NCBI RefSeq assembly: GCF_003217325.1
Contig: NZ_QJTI01000003.1
Location: forward strand, 186,001-250,000
Source: Rhodopseudomonas faecalis
GTDB taxonomy: Bacteria > Pseudomonadota > Alphaproteobacteria > Rhizobiales > Xanthobacteraceae
DNA: 64,000 bases
Reading direction: 5' to 3'
Position 1 is the first letter of the stretch. Each line of letters opens with the position of its first letter. A program made the translations under genes and the position numbers. This document shows, in pieces, positions 46,157-54,980 of the stretch. The notes beneath the pieces are model-generated. The model was given only the letters and a program-made list of their open reading frames with translations. It made no database searches and was not told the origin of the DNA.

Positions 46157-47083
46157 TCACGGCTTTTGCGCCACCACCACCAGGCCCGGCACTGGCTGGC
46201 CGCCCTCGTTGCGCGCTGAGGCGTGGTCGAGCACCAGCTCGCGCAGTCCGCTGTGTTGCAAGCAGGCGCGCACATAATCAGCGCCATGGGCGTAGCGCAG
46301 CCCCTGGCCGAGCACCACGCCGTCGCCGGCATGGGTCTCGACCGTGAACGCCAGCAGCCCGCCAGCGGTCAGCACCCGCGCCGCCTCCAGGATCGGCGGC
46401 AGCAGATCGTGCAGATAGATCGCGACGTCGGCGGCGATCGCGAGATCAAACTGTTCGGGCGCCTGCTGCCGCAAGCCCGCCACGACATCCGCGACCAGCA
46501 CCTCGCGATAGACCCCGGTGGCGCGCGCCAGTTCGGCCATGCGCGGCGACAGATCGATGCCGATCATGTCGTCGGCCTGGGCTGCGAAGGCGCGGCCGGC
46601 GAGCCCGGTGCCGCAGCCCAGATCGATCACCCGCCGGAACAGCGCCGGCTTGCCGGCCGCGACGCGCGCCGCCAGCACCGCCTTGAACAGCAGCGCCGGC
46701 CCGCGATAGCCGAGATTGCCGAGCAGCGAGGCTTCAAACCGCGGCGCATATTGATCATAGAGCGTGCGCAGATAGCCGACCGGCATCGGCGCCGGCGCAG
46801 CGCTGCGCAGCCGGATCAGCCGCAGGCTGGCGCCATGGCAATCGGCCGGATCGCTGTCGGCCGCGCTCTGGAACGCCGCGACCGCGCCATCCTGGTCGCC
46901 GCGCTGCTCGCGCAGCTCGCCGAGCGCGAACCAGGCGCTGGTGAAGGATGGCACCAGCTCGACCGCCTGCAGCAATAATTCCTCGGCGGCGTCATGATCG
47001 CCGCGCAGCCGCAGGTCGCGCGCAAAGTCGAATCGCCGATCGGCGATCGTGTCCCCGGAAGACATGAACACGCGGGTCGACAT
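46157..47083 (-). CDS. TPR-linked SAM-dependent methyltransferase
   Basis: The protein of about 308 aa starts at ATG 47083 (MSTRVFMSSGD). Residues about 15-80 carry tetratricopeptide-like helices (DHDAAEELLLQAVELVPSFTSAWFALGELREQRGD). From about 110 there is a class I methyltransferase with motif I VIDLGCGTGLAGRAFA near 152 and the downstream IAADVAIYLHDLLPPILEAARVLTAGGLLAF. The methyl acceptor is unknown. It lies between the two blocks of the ligase-associated DNA-repair set and is divergent from the exonuclease gene. Confidence 0.83.
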   Translation of the reverse strand: MSTRVFMSSGDTIADRRFDFARDLRLRGDHDAAEELLLQAVELVPSFTSAWFALGELREQRGDQDGAVAAFQSAADSDPADCHGASLRLIRLRSAAPAPMPVGYLRTLYDQYAPRFEASLLGNLGYRGPALLFKAVLAARVAAGKPALFRRVIDLGCGTGLAGRAFAAQADDMIGIDLSPRMAELARATGVYREVLVADVVAGLRQQAPEQFDLAIAADVAIYLHDLLPPILEAARVLTAGGLLAFTVETHAGDGVVLGQGLRYAHGADYVRACLQHSGLRELVLDHASARNEGGQPVPGLVVVAQKP

Positions 47084-47155
47084 CGCGGACTGATCCGTTG
47101 GCGGTTTGGCTGGATAAAGACTCCTGGAGGCGCGGCGGCGGCCTATATAGCGAAG

Positions 47156-48199
47156 ATGGCTCGCCCGCAAGATATCCTGATGCCGACCCAAGCCGGTCTG
47201 TGCTGCCCGCTTGGCGGTTTCCATATCGACCCGGTGCGGCCGGTCGAGCGCGCGGTGATCACCCACGCCCATTCCGATCACGCCAGGTCCGGCCACGGCG
47301 CGGTGCTGGCCACCGCCGAAACGCTCGATCTGATGCGGCTGCGCTATGGCCCCAATTTCGCCGGCCAGACCCAGGCGCTGCGCTATGGCGAGACGCTGCG
47401 GCTTGGCGAGGTCAGCGTCAGCCTGCACCCGGCCGGTCATGTGCTGGGCTCGGCGCAGGTTGCAGTTAGCTATGGCGGGCTGCGGATCGTGGCGTCCGGC
47501 GACTACAAGGATGCGCTTGATCCGACCTGCACGCCATTCGAGCCGATCCGCTGCGACGTGTTCATCACCGAAGCGACGTTCGGGCTGCCGGTGTTTCGCC
47601 ATGGCGATGCCGCCGCCGAGGTCGCCAAATTGCTGGCCTCGGTGAGGCTGTTTCCGGAGCGCGCCCATCTGGTTGGCGCCTATGCGCTCGGCAAGGCGCA
47701 GCGGGTGATCGCGCTGCTGCGCGCCGCCGGCTATGACGCGCCGATCTATCTGCACGGCGCGATCGAGCCGCTGACCCGCTACTATCAATCGCGCGGCATT
47801 GCGCTCGGCGAATTGCGCGCCGTGAAAGACGCCAGCAAGGCCGAACTCGCCGGCCAGATCACGCTGGCGCCGCCATCGGCAACCAGCGATCTGTGGACCC
47901 GGCGCTTCCCCGATCCGCTGACCGCGTTTGCCTCGGGCTGGATGCGGGTGCGCGCCAGAGCGCGGCAGCGCGGCGTCGAACTGCCGCTGGTGATTTCCGA
48001 CCATGCCGATTGGGACGGCCTGACCGCCACTATCAAGGCCAGCGGCGCCGGCGAGATCTGGGTGACGCACGGCCAGGAAGACGCGCTGGTGCATTGGTGC
48101 ACGACCCAGGGCCTTGCGGCGCAGCCGCTCGAACTGGTCGGCTATGGCGAGGAAGATGACGACGCCGCGGCGCCGGCCAGCGAGGCCGCGACGCCATGA
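47156..48199 (+). CDS. Ligase-associated MBL-fold DNA exonuclease
   Basis: The 347-aa product has metallo-beta-lactamase motifs: VITHAHSDHARSG near residues 34-46, HPAGHVLGSAQV, and SGDYKDALDPTCTP, with the beta-CASP-type C-terminal part (LVGAYALGKAQRVIALL, GEIWVTHGQEDALV). This is the exonuclease partner of the ATP-dependent ligase in the ligase-associated DNA-damage response. ATG 47156 is chosen, as the upstream frame is poor. Its stop overlaps the ligase start by 4 bp. Confidence 0.9.
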   Translation: MARPQDILMPTQAGLCCPLGGFHIDPVRPVERAVITHAHSDHARSGHGAVLATAETLDLMRLRYGPNFAGQTQALRYGETLRLGEVSVSLHPAGHVLGSAQVAVSYGGLRIVASGDYKDALDPTCTPFEPIRCDVFITEATFGLPVFRHGDAAAEVAKLLASVRLFPERAHLVGAYALGKAQRVIALLRAAGYDAPIYLHGAIEPLTRYYQSRGIALGELRAVKDASKAELAGQITLAPPSATSDLWTRRFPDPLTAFASGWMRVRARARQRGVELPLVISDHADWDGLTATIKASGAGEIWVTHGQEDALVHWCTTQGLAAQPLELVGYGEEDDDAAAPASEAATP

Positions 48200-50034
48200 A
48201 CCGCTTCGCCCATCTGCTCGATCGGCTTGGCTATGAGCCCGGCCGCAACGCCAAGCTGCGGCTGATCACCGATTACTTGCGCAGCACCGCCGATCCCGAA
48301 CGCGGCTACGCGCTGGCGGCGCTGACCGGCGCGCTGTCGTTCAAGCACGCCAAGCCGGCGCTGATCCGCGATCTGATCGCGCAGCGCGCCGACCCGGTGC
48401 TGTTCGCGCTGTCTTACGACTATGTCGGGGACCTGTCCGAGACCGTGGCGCTGATGTGGTCGAGGGAGGCGGCTATCTCCCCTCCCCCTTGCGGGGAGGG
48501 GTCGGGGGTGCGGGACCGCAACGGAAGCTCTACCTCGGGGCACCCCCACCCCAGCCCTCCCCGCAAGGGGGAGGGAGCGCGCCGTGCCTGGGGCGATGGC
48601 CATGACGACCAAGCGAGAGAAGCAGCGGGTGTGGTCGCAGAAGATCGCGCGGCCAAGCTCCGCAACGATCACACGCCGTCGCTGACCGAGGTGGTCACCA
48701 CGCTGGCGACGCTCGGCAAAGCCGAGCTGCCGGCGCAGCTGATGCGCTGGCTCGATGAACTCGACGAGACCGGACGCTGGGCGCTCTTGAAGCTGGTGAC
48801 CGGCGCGCTGCGGATCGGCATTTCCGCGCGGCTCGCCAAAACCGCGGCGGCCGCGCTCGGCGACCAGGACCCGCATGACATCGAACTGGTCTGGCCCGGG
48901 CTCACCCCGCCCTATCTCGAACTCTTCGCCTGGCTGGAAGGGCGCGGCGACAAGCCTGACAACAGCGATCCGGCGCCGTTCCGCCCGGTGATGCTGGCCC
49001 ATGCCATTGAGGACGCCGATTTCGCCGCGCTCGACGCTCGCGATTACATCGCCGAATGGAAATGGGACGGCATCCGCGTGCAGGCGGTCAGCGGCCAGGA
49101 CCCAGATGGCGCGATGGTGGCGCGGCTTTATTCGCGCAGCGGCGAAGATATCTCCAAGAGCTTTCCCGATTTGCTGCCCGCGCTGCGCAGGCCCGGCGCG
49201 ATCGACGGCGAACTCCTGATCGTGCGCGACGGCCGCGTGCAACCCTTCAACGTGTTGCAGCAACGGCTGAACCGCAAATCGGTGACGCCCAAATTGATCC
49301 AGGAGTTTCCGATCCATTTGCGCGCCTATGATCTGCTCGCCGATGGCGATCAGGATCTGCGCACGCTGCCCTTTGCGGCGCGGCGCGCGCGGCTGGAAAG
49401 CTTTGTCGCGGCGCTCGATGATCCACAAATCGATCTGTCGGCCACCATCGATTTTGCCGATTGGCCAGCATTGACCGCGGCGCGGCACGATCCCGCCAGC
49501 GCCGGCGCCGGCCTTGATGCCGATGCCGTGGAAGGCGTGATGCTGAAACGCCGCGACGCGCTTTATCTGCCCGGCCGCCCCAAGGGCCAATGGTGGAAGT
49601 GGAAGCACGATCCTCATGTGATCGACGCGGTGCTGATGTATGCGCAGCGCGGCCACGGCAAGCGTTCGTCTTACTACTCCGACTACACATTCGGTCTGTG
49701 GACTTTGGTGGACGGCGCGGAGGTGCTGGTGCCGGTCGGCAAAGCCTATTTCGGCTTCACCGATGAGGAACTGCTGCAAATCGATCGCTTCGTCCGGCGC
49801 AACACCACCGAACGGTTCGGCCCGGTGCGCCATGTGGTGCATGAACCCGAGCACGGCCTGGTGCTGGAAGTGGCGTTTGAGGGGCTGCAGCGATCCTCGC
49901 GCCACAAATCCGGCGTGGCGATGCGCTTTCCACGCATCAGCCGACTGCGTTGGGACAAGCCGCCGCGCGATGCCGACCGGCTGGCGACGCTGGAACGGCT
50001 GCTGGACCGGCCGCGGCTCGTGCGTGATCGCTGA
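48196..50034 (+). CDS. ATP-dependent DNA ligase with in-frame repeat insertion
   Basis: The 612-aa ligase has the adenylation motif EWKWDGIRVQ with Lys near residue 289, IDGELLIVRDGRVQPFN, EGVMLKRRDALYLPG, and the C-terminal OB-fold region VDGAEVLVPVGKAYFGFTDEEL...HEPEHGLVLEVAFEG. It is the ligase of the ligase-associated set, not a LigD fusion (no polymerase or nuclease part). About residues 94-127 derive from a family-C palindromic repeat (48477-48576), and the following 30 residues also look non-conserved, yet the frame continues. ATGA overlap couples it to the exonuclease gene. Confidence 0.9.
   Translation: MNRFAHLLDRLGYEPGRNAKLRLITDYLRSTADPERGYALAALTGALSFKHAKPALIRDLIAQRADPVLFALSYDYVGDLSETVALMWSREAAISPPPCGEGSGVRDRNGSSTSGHPHPSPPRKGEGARRAWGDGHDDQAREAAGVVAEDRAAKLRNDHTPSLTEVVTTLATLGKAELPAQLMRWLDELDETGRWALLKLVTGALRIGISARLAKTAAAALGDQDPHDIELVWPGLTPPYLELFAWLEGRGDKPDNSDPAPFRPVMLAHAIEDADFAALDARDYIAEWKWDGIRVQAVSGQDPDGAMVARLYSRSGEDISKSFPDLLPALRRPGAIDGELLIVRDGRVQPFNVLQQRLNRKSVTPKLIQEFPIHLRAYDLLADGDQDLRTLPFAARRARLESFVAALDDPQIDLSATIDFADWPALTAARHDPASAGAGLDADAVEGVMLKRRDALYLPGRPKGQWWKWKHDPHVIDAVLMYAQRGHGKRSSYYSDYTFGLWTLVDGAEVLVPVGKAYFGFTDEELLQIDRFVRRNTTERFGPVRHVVHEPEHGLVLEVAFEGLQRSSRHKSGVAMRFPRISRLRWDKPPRDADRLATLERLLDRPRLVRDR
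48477..48576. repeat. Palindromic repeat, family C, inside the ligase gene
   Basis: CTCCCCTCCCCCTTGCGGGGAGG and CACCCCCACCCC..CTCCCCGCAAGGGGGAG form two inverted hairpins, joined by GGGGTG. Partial copies are at 41711-41750 and 63617-63657. Confidence 0.8.
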
Positions 50035-50134
50035 TCGCCGCGGCGTGCGGCCGCCATTGACGGCGGCGCGCTGGTTCCCCATCTGCAGCGCACTTGCTAT
50101 GATGGCCGTGTGACTGCGCGCGTCAGGAGGACCC

Positions 50135-50434
50135 ATGCCCAACGATCCACGCGATCTGCCCGCCACCGATGACAGCCTGACGCGCTTTCTCGGCGGCTCG
50201 CCCGCGGCGGTGGCCGTCCGCCTGATGTTGATGTCGCTGCTGGTCGGCGTGGTGCTGGCGGCGATCGGCTTCGATCCCTGGAATATCGTGGCCAGCGTGC
50301 AGGCGTTGTTCATCCGGGTGTGGGAACTGGGCTTCGACGCCATCAACGGGCTGTGGCGCTACTTCCTGCTCGGCGCCGTGGTGGTGATCCCGATCTGGCT
50401 GCTGTCGCGGCTGTTCGGCGCGCCGCGCCGCTGA
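50135..50434 (+). CDS. Small membrane protein, DUF6460-like
   Basis: The 99-aa protein has two hydrophobic segments (VRLMLMSLLVGVVLAAIGF and YFLLGAVVVIPIWLLSRLFG). AGGAGG precedes ATG 50135 by 7 nt. It resembles small integral proteins that are widespread in Rhizobiales (DUF6460-like). It is 100 bp after the ligase gene, so cotranscription is possible. Confidence 0.75.
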   Translation: MPNDPRDLPATDDSLTRFLGGSPAAVAVRLMLMSLLVGVVLAAIGFDPWNIVASVQALFIRVWELGFDAINGLWRYFLLGAVVVIPIWLLSRLFGAPRR

Positions 50435-50706
50435 CGCAAGCCCGGCGCTGCCCGGCATCGACACCTCGGCGCGGCAACAACCGGCGCGTGCCGACACCGG
50501 CACGATGATCGCGCGCCGCGCTGGCGCCGGCATGATCCGCCGATCGGCGGCGATGCATCCTGGCAACGCCGCTATGCAGCTTTGGCCCGTTCACTATGTC
50601 GCAGCCCGCCGGCTGCAGGGCTGGCGCTATCCAGCTATGGTACGGCTGTCGTTTCCATCACACCCGGCGTAACAATGGTCCGGGAAGGCACAGCGTATCG
50701 GATCAC

Positions 50707-51444
50707 ATGATGCAATTGCGATTTGTCGGCTGCGGTGACGCATTCGGCTCTGGCGGCCGTCTCAACACCTGCTTTCACGTCAGCGGCCAGCAGGCCAATC
50801 TGCTGATCGATTGCGGTGCCACCTCGCTGCCGGCGCTGCAGCGCTACGGCATTTCACGCAACGACATCGACCTGATCCTGATCACGCATTTCCACGCCGA
50901 CCATTTTGGCGGCGTGCCGTTCCTGCTGCTGGAAGCGCAATGCAGCCGGCGCAAGCGGCCGCTGGTGATCGCCGGCCCGCATGGCATCGACCTGCGGCTG
51001 ACCCGGCTGATGGAAGCGATGTTCGAGAATTCCACGCTCAACAAGCAGCATTTCGAGCTGTCGGTGATCGGGCTCGATCCCGGCGTGCCGCATGTGTTCG
51101 GCGAGGTGACGGTGACGCCCTATCCGGTGGTGCATGGCGATTCCGGCGGGCCGTTCTATGCCTACCGGGTCGAGGCCGAGGGCCGCTCGATCGCCTATAG
51201 CGGCGACACGCAATGGACCGATTCACTGATCGCGGCCGGGCGCGACGCCGACCTGTTCATTTCGGAAGCCTACACTTACGAGCGGGCGACCAAGAGCCAT
51301 CTCAGCCTGAAGACGCTGGAAACGCATCTGCCGCAGATCAATCCGAAGCGGGTGGTGCTGACCCATATGAGCGACGAGATGCTGCACAAGCTGAATACCA
51401 TCAGCCATCTGGCCGCGCAGGACGGCATGATCATCGAACTATGA
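50707..51444 (+). CDS. MBL-fold hydrolase (tRNase Z-like / metal-dependent)
   Basis: The product is 245 aa from ATG 50707. The MBL motifs are LITHFHADHFGGVP near residues 58-71, an aspartate-bearing IAYSGDTQWTD, and a C-terminal VVLTHMSDEML. The fold is of the RNase Z/AttM group, but the substrate is not known. Possible upstream starts at 50596 give a Gly/Arg-rich leader unlike protein. A repeat follows it, then convergent pyrD. Confidence 0.83.
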   Translation: MMQLRFVGCGDAFGSGGRLNTCFHVSGQQANLLIDCGATSLPALQRYGISRNDIDLILITHFHADHFGGVPFLLLEAQCSRRKRPLVIAGPHGIDLRLTRLMEAMFENSTLNKQHFELSVIGLDPGVPHVFGEVTVTPYPVVHGDSGGPFYAYRVEAEGRSIAYSGDTQWTDSLIAAGRDADLFISEAYTYERATKSHLSLKTLETHLPQINPKRVVLTHMSDEMLHKLNTISHLAAQDGMIIEL

Positions 51445-51451
51445 GGCTTAC

Positions 51452-51486
51452 AGCTTTCGGTTCTGATGGAATCAGAACCGAAAGCT
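51452..51486. repeat. Perfect 16-bp hairpin with conserved tail (repeat family E)
   Basis: Arms AGCTTTCGGTTCTGAT / ATCAGAACCGAAAGCT have a GGA loop. It is followed by GATCTGACGCGTTTTCTTGA and the GCGAACCGGTATCCACTTCG stretch to about 51550. This type of element recurs in intergenic spaces of Rhizobiales. It may also act as a bidirectional terminator between the MBL gene and pyrD. Confidence 0.75.
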
Positions 51487-51572
51487 AATTTGATGATCTG
51501 ACGCGTTTTCTTGACGCGAACCGGTATCCACTTCGCTCGAAAACGCTATGCGCACGCCGCGCTGGCCGATGA

Positions 51573-52667
51573 TCAGACCGGCCACTCTTCCGCGGTGATG
51601 GTCGGCGCGTCGGCGCCGACGATCTCCGACAGCTGCTCGCGCCCGGTGCGGCGCAGGGTCGAGGACAGATCGTTCTTGATGGCCTCGACCAGGCCGAGCC
51701 CCTTATAGACCAGCGCCGAATAGAGCTGGATCAGGCTGGCGCCGGCCCGGATCTTGGTCAGCGCCGCGCCGCCGCTATCGATGCCGCCCACCCCGATCAG
51801 CGGAAACGCCCCTTCGGCGCGCACAAAGGTTTCCGCCACCATGCGGGTCGACAGCCGGAACAACGGCCGGCCGGACAGGCCGCCGGCTTCCTTGGCGCGC
51901 TGCTGTTCGCGTAGGCTGGCCGGCCGCGACAGCGTGGTGTTGGCGACGATCATGCCATCGACCCGGCGCGACCTCGCGATATGCACCACGTCATCAAGCT
52001 CACTCAGCGTCAGATCGGGCGCGATCTTGAGCAGCACCGGGGTGTCGCCGGCGCTGGCGCGCACCCGCTCGCGGGCGTCGATCACCTTGGCGAGCAGATC
52101 ATCGAGCGCCGCCGCCTGCTGCAGATTGCGCAGCCCCGGCGTGTTCGGCGACGACACGTTCACGGTGAAATAGCTCGCCACCGGCGCAAAGGCTTCGATC
52201 AGCTGCACATAATCGGCGACGCGATCGACCGAATCCTTGTTGGCCCCGACATTGACGCCGACAATGCCGCCGCGATGATTGCGCGCCGCCAGCCGGCGCA
52301 GCACCACTTCGCTGCCGTCATTGTTAAAGCCCATGCGGTTGATCACCGCCTCGTCGCGCTCCAGCCGGAACAGCCGCGGCCGCGGGTTGCCGGGTTGCGG
52401 GCGTGGCGTCACGGTGCCGATCTCGACAAAACCGAAGCCGGCGCGCAGCAGCGCGTCGGGCGCCTCGGCATTCTTGTCGAAGCCCGCGGCAATGCCGACC
52501 GGATTGGGGAAATTCAGGCCGAAGGCGCGCACCGCCAGATTGGCGTGCTCCGGCTTCGGGGTGGCCTGCGGCACCAGCCGCATGCCCTGGATCGCCAGCC
52601 GGTGGGCGTCTTCCGGATCAAGCCAGCGCAACAGCGGCAACGACAAAGCATCAAAGGCACGGATCAC
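51573..52667 (-). CDS. pyrD: Dihydroorotate dehydrogenase (quinone), class 2
   Basis: The 364-aa protein has the membrane-associated class 2 PyrD length and pattern: N-terminal helices SLPLLRWLDPEDAHRLAIQGMRL, FGLNFPNPVGIAAGFDKNAEAPDALLRAGFGFVEIGTVTPRPQPGNP, VNVSSPNTPGLRNLQ with the catalytic Ser, and IGVGGIDSGGAALTKIRAGASLIQLYSAL. It oxidises dihydroorotate to orotate in pyrimidine synthesis, passing electrons to quinone. The start is GTG 52667 and overlaps the DUF952 stop (GTGA). Confidence 0.95.
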   Translation of the reverse strand: MIRAFDALSLPLLRWLDPEDAHRLAIQGMRLVPQATPKPEHANLAVRAFGLNFPNPVGIAAGFDKNAEAPDALLRAGFGFVEIGTVTPRPQPGNPRPRLFRLERDEAVINRMGFNNDGSEVVLRRLAARNHRGGIVGVNVGANKDSVDRVADYVQLIEAFAPVASYFTVNVSSPNTPGLRNLQQAAALDDLLAKVIDARERVRASAGDTPVLLKIAPDLTLSELDDVVHIARSRRVDGMIVANTTLSRPASLREQQRAKEAGGLSGRPLFRLSTRMVAETFVRAEGAFPLIGVGGIDSGGAALTKIRAGASLIQLYSALVYKGLGLVEAIKNDLSSTLRRTGREQLSEIVGADAPTITAEEWPV

Positions 52668-53008
52668 GGCTCAAGCTCCGGAATGAGATGCGAGCCATCC
52701 GGGCGAACCGGCAATTCCAACACAGCCCGCACGGCGCCGATGTCGAGCGCGCCATACAGATGCGGAAACAGCTCATCATTGCGCGAGGGCTCCCAGCGCA
52801 GCGCGTCGCCGAGCGCGTCGGCATCGACCGCGATCAGGAACAGGCCGCTGCGCCCGGCAAAATGCCTGCTCAGCGTGCCGCTAACCTGCGCCGCGGTGGA
52901 GAAATGGATGAAACCGTCGCGGAGATCGTCAGCGCTGCCCGCAAAGGCGCCCTGCCGCTCGGCTTCGCGCCAGGCAGAAGCGTCGCAAATCTTGTAGATG
53001 GTCCGCAC
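52664..53008 (-). CDS. DUF952-domain protein
   Basis: The protein is about 114 aa from GTG 53008 (AGGA 10 nt upstream), because the family start VRTIYKICDASAWREAE is there. It carries the DUF952 pattern GFIHFSTAAQVSGTLSRHFAGRSGLFLIAVDADALG...WEPSRNDELFPHLYG. No function is known. It is coupled to pyrD by a 4-bp overlap. The frame remains open to 53170. Confidence 0.85.
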   Translation of the reverse strand: MRTIYKICDASAWREAERQGAFAGSADDLRDGFIHFSTAAQVSGTLSRHFAGRSGLFLIAVDADALGDALRWEPSRNDELFPHLYGALDIGAVRAVLELPVRPDGSHLIPELEP

Positions 53009-53362
53009 GGGTCGGCGATCCTGCCTGTTAGAGACGCCGGAACGGCTACGAGCATCCGTTGCAACGCCCTTGGTCTCAATGGTTTGCACGGCGTCGACGG
53101 CGTCGGAAAGCCAATGCGAGGGGCGGCCGAACGGACTGCCGCGGGCGACGCCCAAGCCGCACACCCGCAATTGACACCCGCGCCGCTGGTCGGGACCGTC
53201 CCGGCAGGCCGCAACCGACCGTATCGGGCGCCTTGGTGCAGTTCAAGATCGCCATTCAGCGCAAGCGGTGGATTGCACAATGTTCCGAATTGAGGCAATA
53301 ATTCCTAGTTTCATATCGCTGATGCGGTTCCCGGTTGGACATCGCGGAACAGGACAAGCGCC
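53009..53362. other. Intergenic region between DUF952 and the S24 regulator
   Basis: About 350 bp with no gene I trust. The promoter of the rightward regulator should be in 53270-53350. An imperfect GTTCC..GGAAC inverted repeat (53327-53350) near its start might be an operator for self-control. Confidence 0.4.
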
Positions 53363-53989
53363 ATGCTGACCCACGACCAGATCTGGACTGCGCTGGATCG
53401 TCTCGCGGCACGCGCCGGGCTGTCACCGTCCGGTCTCGCCAAGCGGTCGGGCCTCGACCCCACCACCTTCAACAAATCCAAGCGCATCACCAATGACGGC
53501 CGCGAACGCTGGCCTTCGACCGAATCGGTGGCGAAGGCGCTAGCCGCGACCAGCACCACCATCGACACCTTCGTCAGCCTGATTGGCGATGGCCAGCGCG
53601 CGGTGCAATCGGTGCCGCTGCTCGGCCTCGCGCAGGCTGGCTCCGGCGGCTTTTTCGACGATGGCGGCTTTCCGGTGGGCGAAGGCTGGGACGAGGTCGG
53701 GCTGCCGTCGATCAACGACGAGCACGCCTACGCGCTGGAGATTTCCGGCGATTCGATGCGGCCGGCCTACCGCGCCGGCGACATCATCGTGGTGTCGCCG
53801 GGCACGCCGATCCGCCGCGGTGACCGCGTGGTGGTCAAGACCCGCGAGGGCGAAGTGCTGGTCAAGGAATTGAAGCGGCGCACCTCCAAGGTGCTCGAAT
53901 TGGCATCGCTCAATCCTGCCCATCCCGACCGCACCTTTGCGCCATCGGACATTGAGTGGATTGCCCGCATCGTGTGGGCCAGCCAATAG
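53363..53989 (+). CDS. HTH regulator with S24 (LexA/CI-like) autoprotease domain
   Basis: The 208-aa protein has an N-terminal HTH (LDRLAARAGLSPSGLAKRSGLDPTTFNKSKR, about residues 11-41) and a C-terminal S24 fold. A candidate Ala-Gly cleavage site is in LAQAGSGG, the serine in ISGDSMRP, and the lysine in VVVKTREGEVLVKE. It resembles phage CI or LexA-type repressors that cleave themselves. No phage gene is near, and the target is unknown. It is not the canonical LexA (no SOS neighbour). Confidence 0.85.
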   Translation: MLTHDQIWTALDRLAARAGLSPSGLAKRSGLDPTTFNKSKRITNDGRERWPSTESVAKALAATSTTIDTFVSLIGDGQRAVQSVPLLGLAQAGSGGFFDDGGFPVGEGWDEVGLPSINDEHAYALEISGDSMRPAYRAGDIIVVSPGTPIRRGDRVVVKTREGEVLVKELKRRTSKVLELASLNPAHPDRTFAPSDIEWIARIVWASQ

Positions 53990-54078
53990 GCTGAGTCGTT
54001 GCCAACGCGGCCGGCGGCCGTCATCAGATCGCCGGTTCGCTCTGCTATTTTCAATCACCAACTTGAAGGAACCCATTG

Positions 54079-54837
54079 ATGGAACGACGTCATGCCTTGA
54101 AGGCCCTGGCGGGTCTTGCGCTGTGTCCGCTGTGCGCACCGGCCGGCTTTGCTGCCGAGCACACGCCGCATTGGAGCTACGAGGGCGAAGGCGCCCCGCA
54201 GCATTGGGGCGAGCTCGACGCCGCCAACAAGGTGTGCGCGATCGGCAGCCAGCAATCGCCGATCGACATCAACGGCGCCATCAGCGCCGACCTCGCCGCC
54301 ATCGACCTGAAATGGGCCGACCGCGCCGCGACCATCGTCAACAATGGCCACACCATTCAGCTGAATTTCGCCGAAGGCAGCACGCTGACCCGCGGCGACA
54401 CCACCTACAAGCTGCTGCAGGTGCATTTCCACCGCCCGAGCGAACACCTGATCAATGGCAAGCCGTTCCCGATGGAAGCGCATTTCGTGCACCGCGCCGA
54501 TAGCGGCGCGCTGGCCGTGCTTGGCGTGCTGATCGCCGGCGGCGGCAGCAACGAGGCATTTTCAAAGATCGTCGCCACCATGCCGGCCGAACACGGACCG
54601 GCGGTGCCGGCCGATTCCAGCATCAATCCGAAGGCGCTGCTGCCGGCCAAGCTCGGCTATTATCGCTACCAGGGTTCGCTGACCACGCCGCCCTGCACCG
54701 AGATCGTCGATTGGTTGCTGCTGACCGACTACATCACGGTGTCGACCGAGGACATTCTGGCCTTCGCCAAGCTGTATCCGATGAATGCCCGGCCGGTGCA
54801 AGGCGACAACCGCCGCTTCGTGCTGCGCTCGAGCTGA
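54079..54837 (+). CDS. Alpha-type carbonic anhydrase, exported
   Basis: The protein is 252 aa from ATG 54079 (AAGGAACCC upstream), with a Tat-like leader (MERRHALKALAGLALCPLC). The alpha-CA core has SPIDINGA, the zinc ligands in LQVHFHRPSEH (His116, His118) and EAHFVHRA (His135), and SLTTPPCTEIVDWLL. It would hydrate CO2 in the periplasm. It is preceded by the S24 regulator but there is a 90-bp gap, so a shared promoter is unproven. Confidence 0.92.
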   Translation: MERRHALKALAGLALCPLCAPAGFAAEHTPHWSYEGEGAPQHWGELDAANKVCAIGSQQSPIDINGAISADLAAIDLKWADRAATIVNNGHTIQLNFAEGSTLTRGDTTYKLLQVHFHRPSEHLINGKPFPMEAHFVHRADSGALAVLGVLIAGGGSNEAFSKIVATMPAEHGPAVPADSSINPKALLPAKLGYYRYQGSLTTPPCTEIVDWLLLTDYITVSTEDILAFAKLYPMNARPVQGDNRRFVLRSS

Positions 54838-54857
54838 TCGGGCGCACCTTGTCTTCG

Positions 54858-54956
54858 CGTCATGGCCGGGCTCGTCCAGGCTCGTCCCGGCCATCTACGT
54901 CTTGGATCACGCACGGCGTTGAAGACGTGGTATCCGCGACACGCGCGGGCATGACG
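54858..54956. repeat. Palindromic intergenic repeat, family A copy 2
   Basis: It is bounded by CGTCATG and CATGACG and holds the CATGGCCGGG and CCGCGAC..GCGCGGG stems as in copy 1. It occupies the gap between the carbonic anhydrase stop and the convergent TIGR02186 gene. Confidence 0.75.
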
Positions 54957-54980
54957 GGTCACAATTGAGCGGCGCATCCC

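Noticed and set aside
48196-50034. The repeat-bearing ligase and helicase as pseudogenes
   Set aside because: The inserts keep the frame, catalytic motifs are intact on both sides, and start and stop codons are coupled to neighbours.
48196-50034. LigD of the Ku-dependent end-joining pathway
   Set aside because: There is no polymerase or phosphoesterase domain and no Ku gene nearby; the neighbours are PdeM, exonuclease and the Lhr-type helicase.
53327-53350. GTTCC..GGAAC inverted repeat as a LexA-type SOS box
   Set aside because: The spacing differs from the alphaproteobacterial SOS box (GTTC-N7-GTTC), so at most it is a private operator for the S24 regulator.
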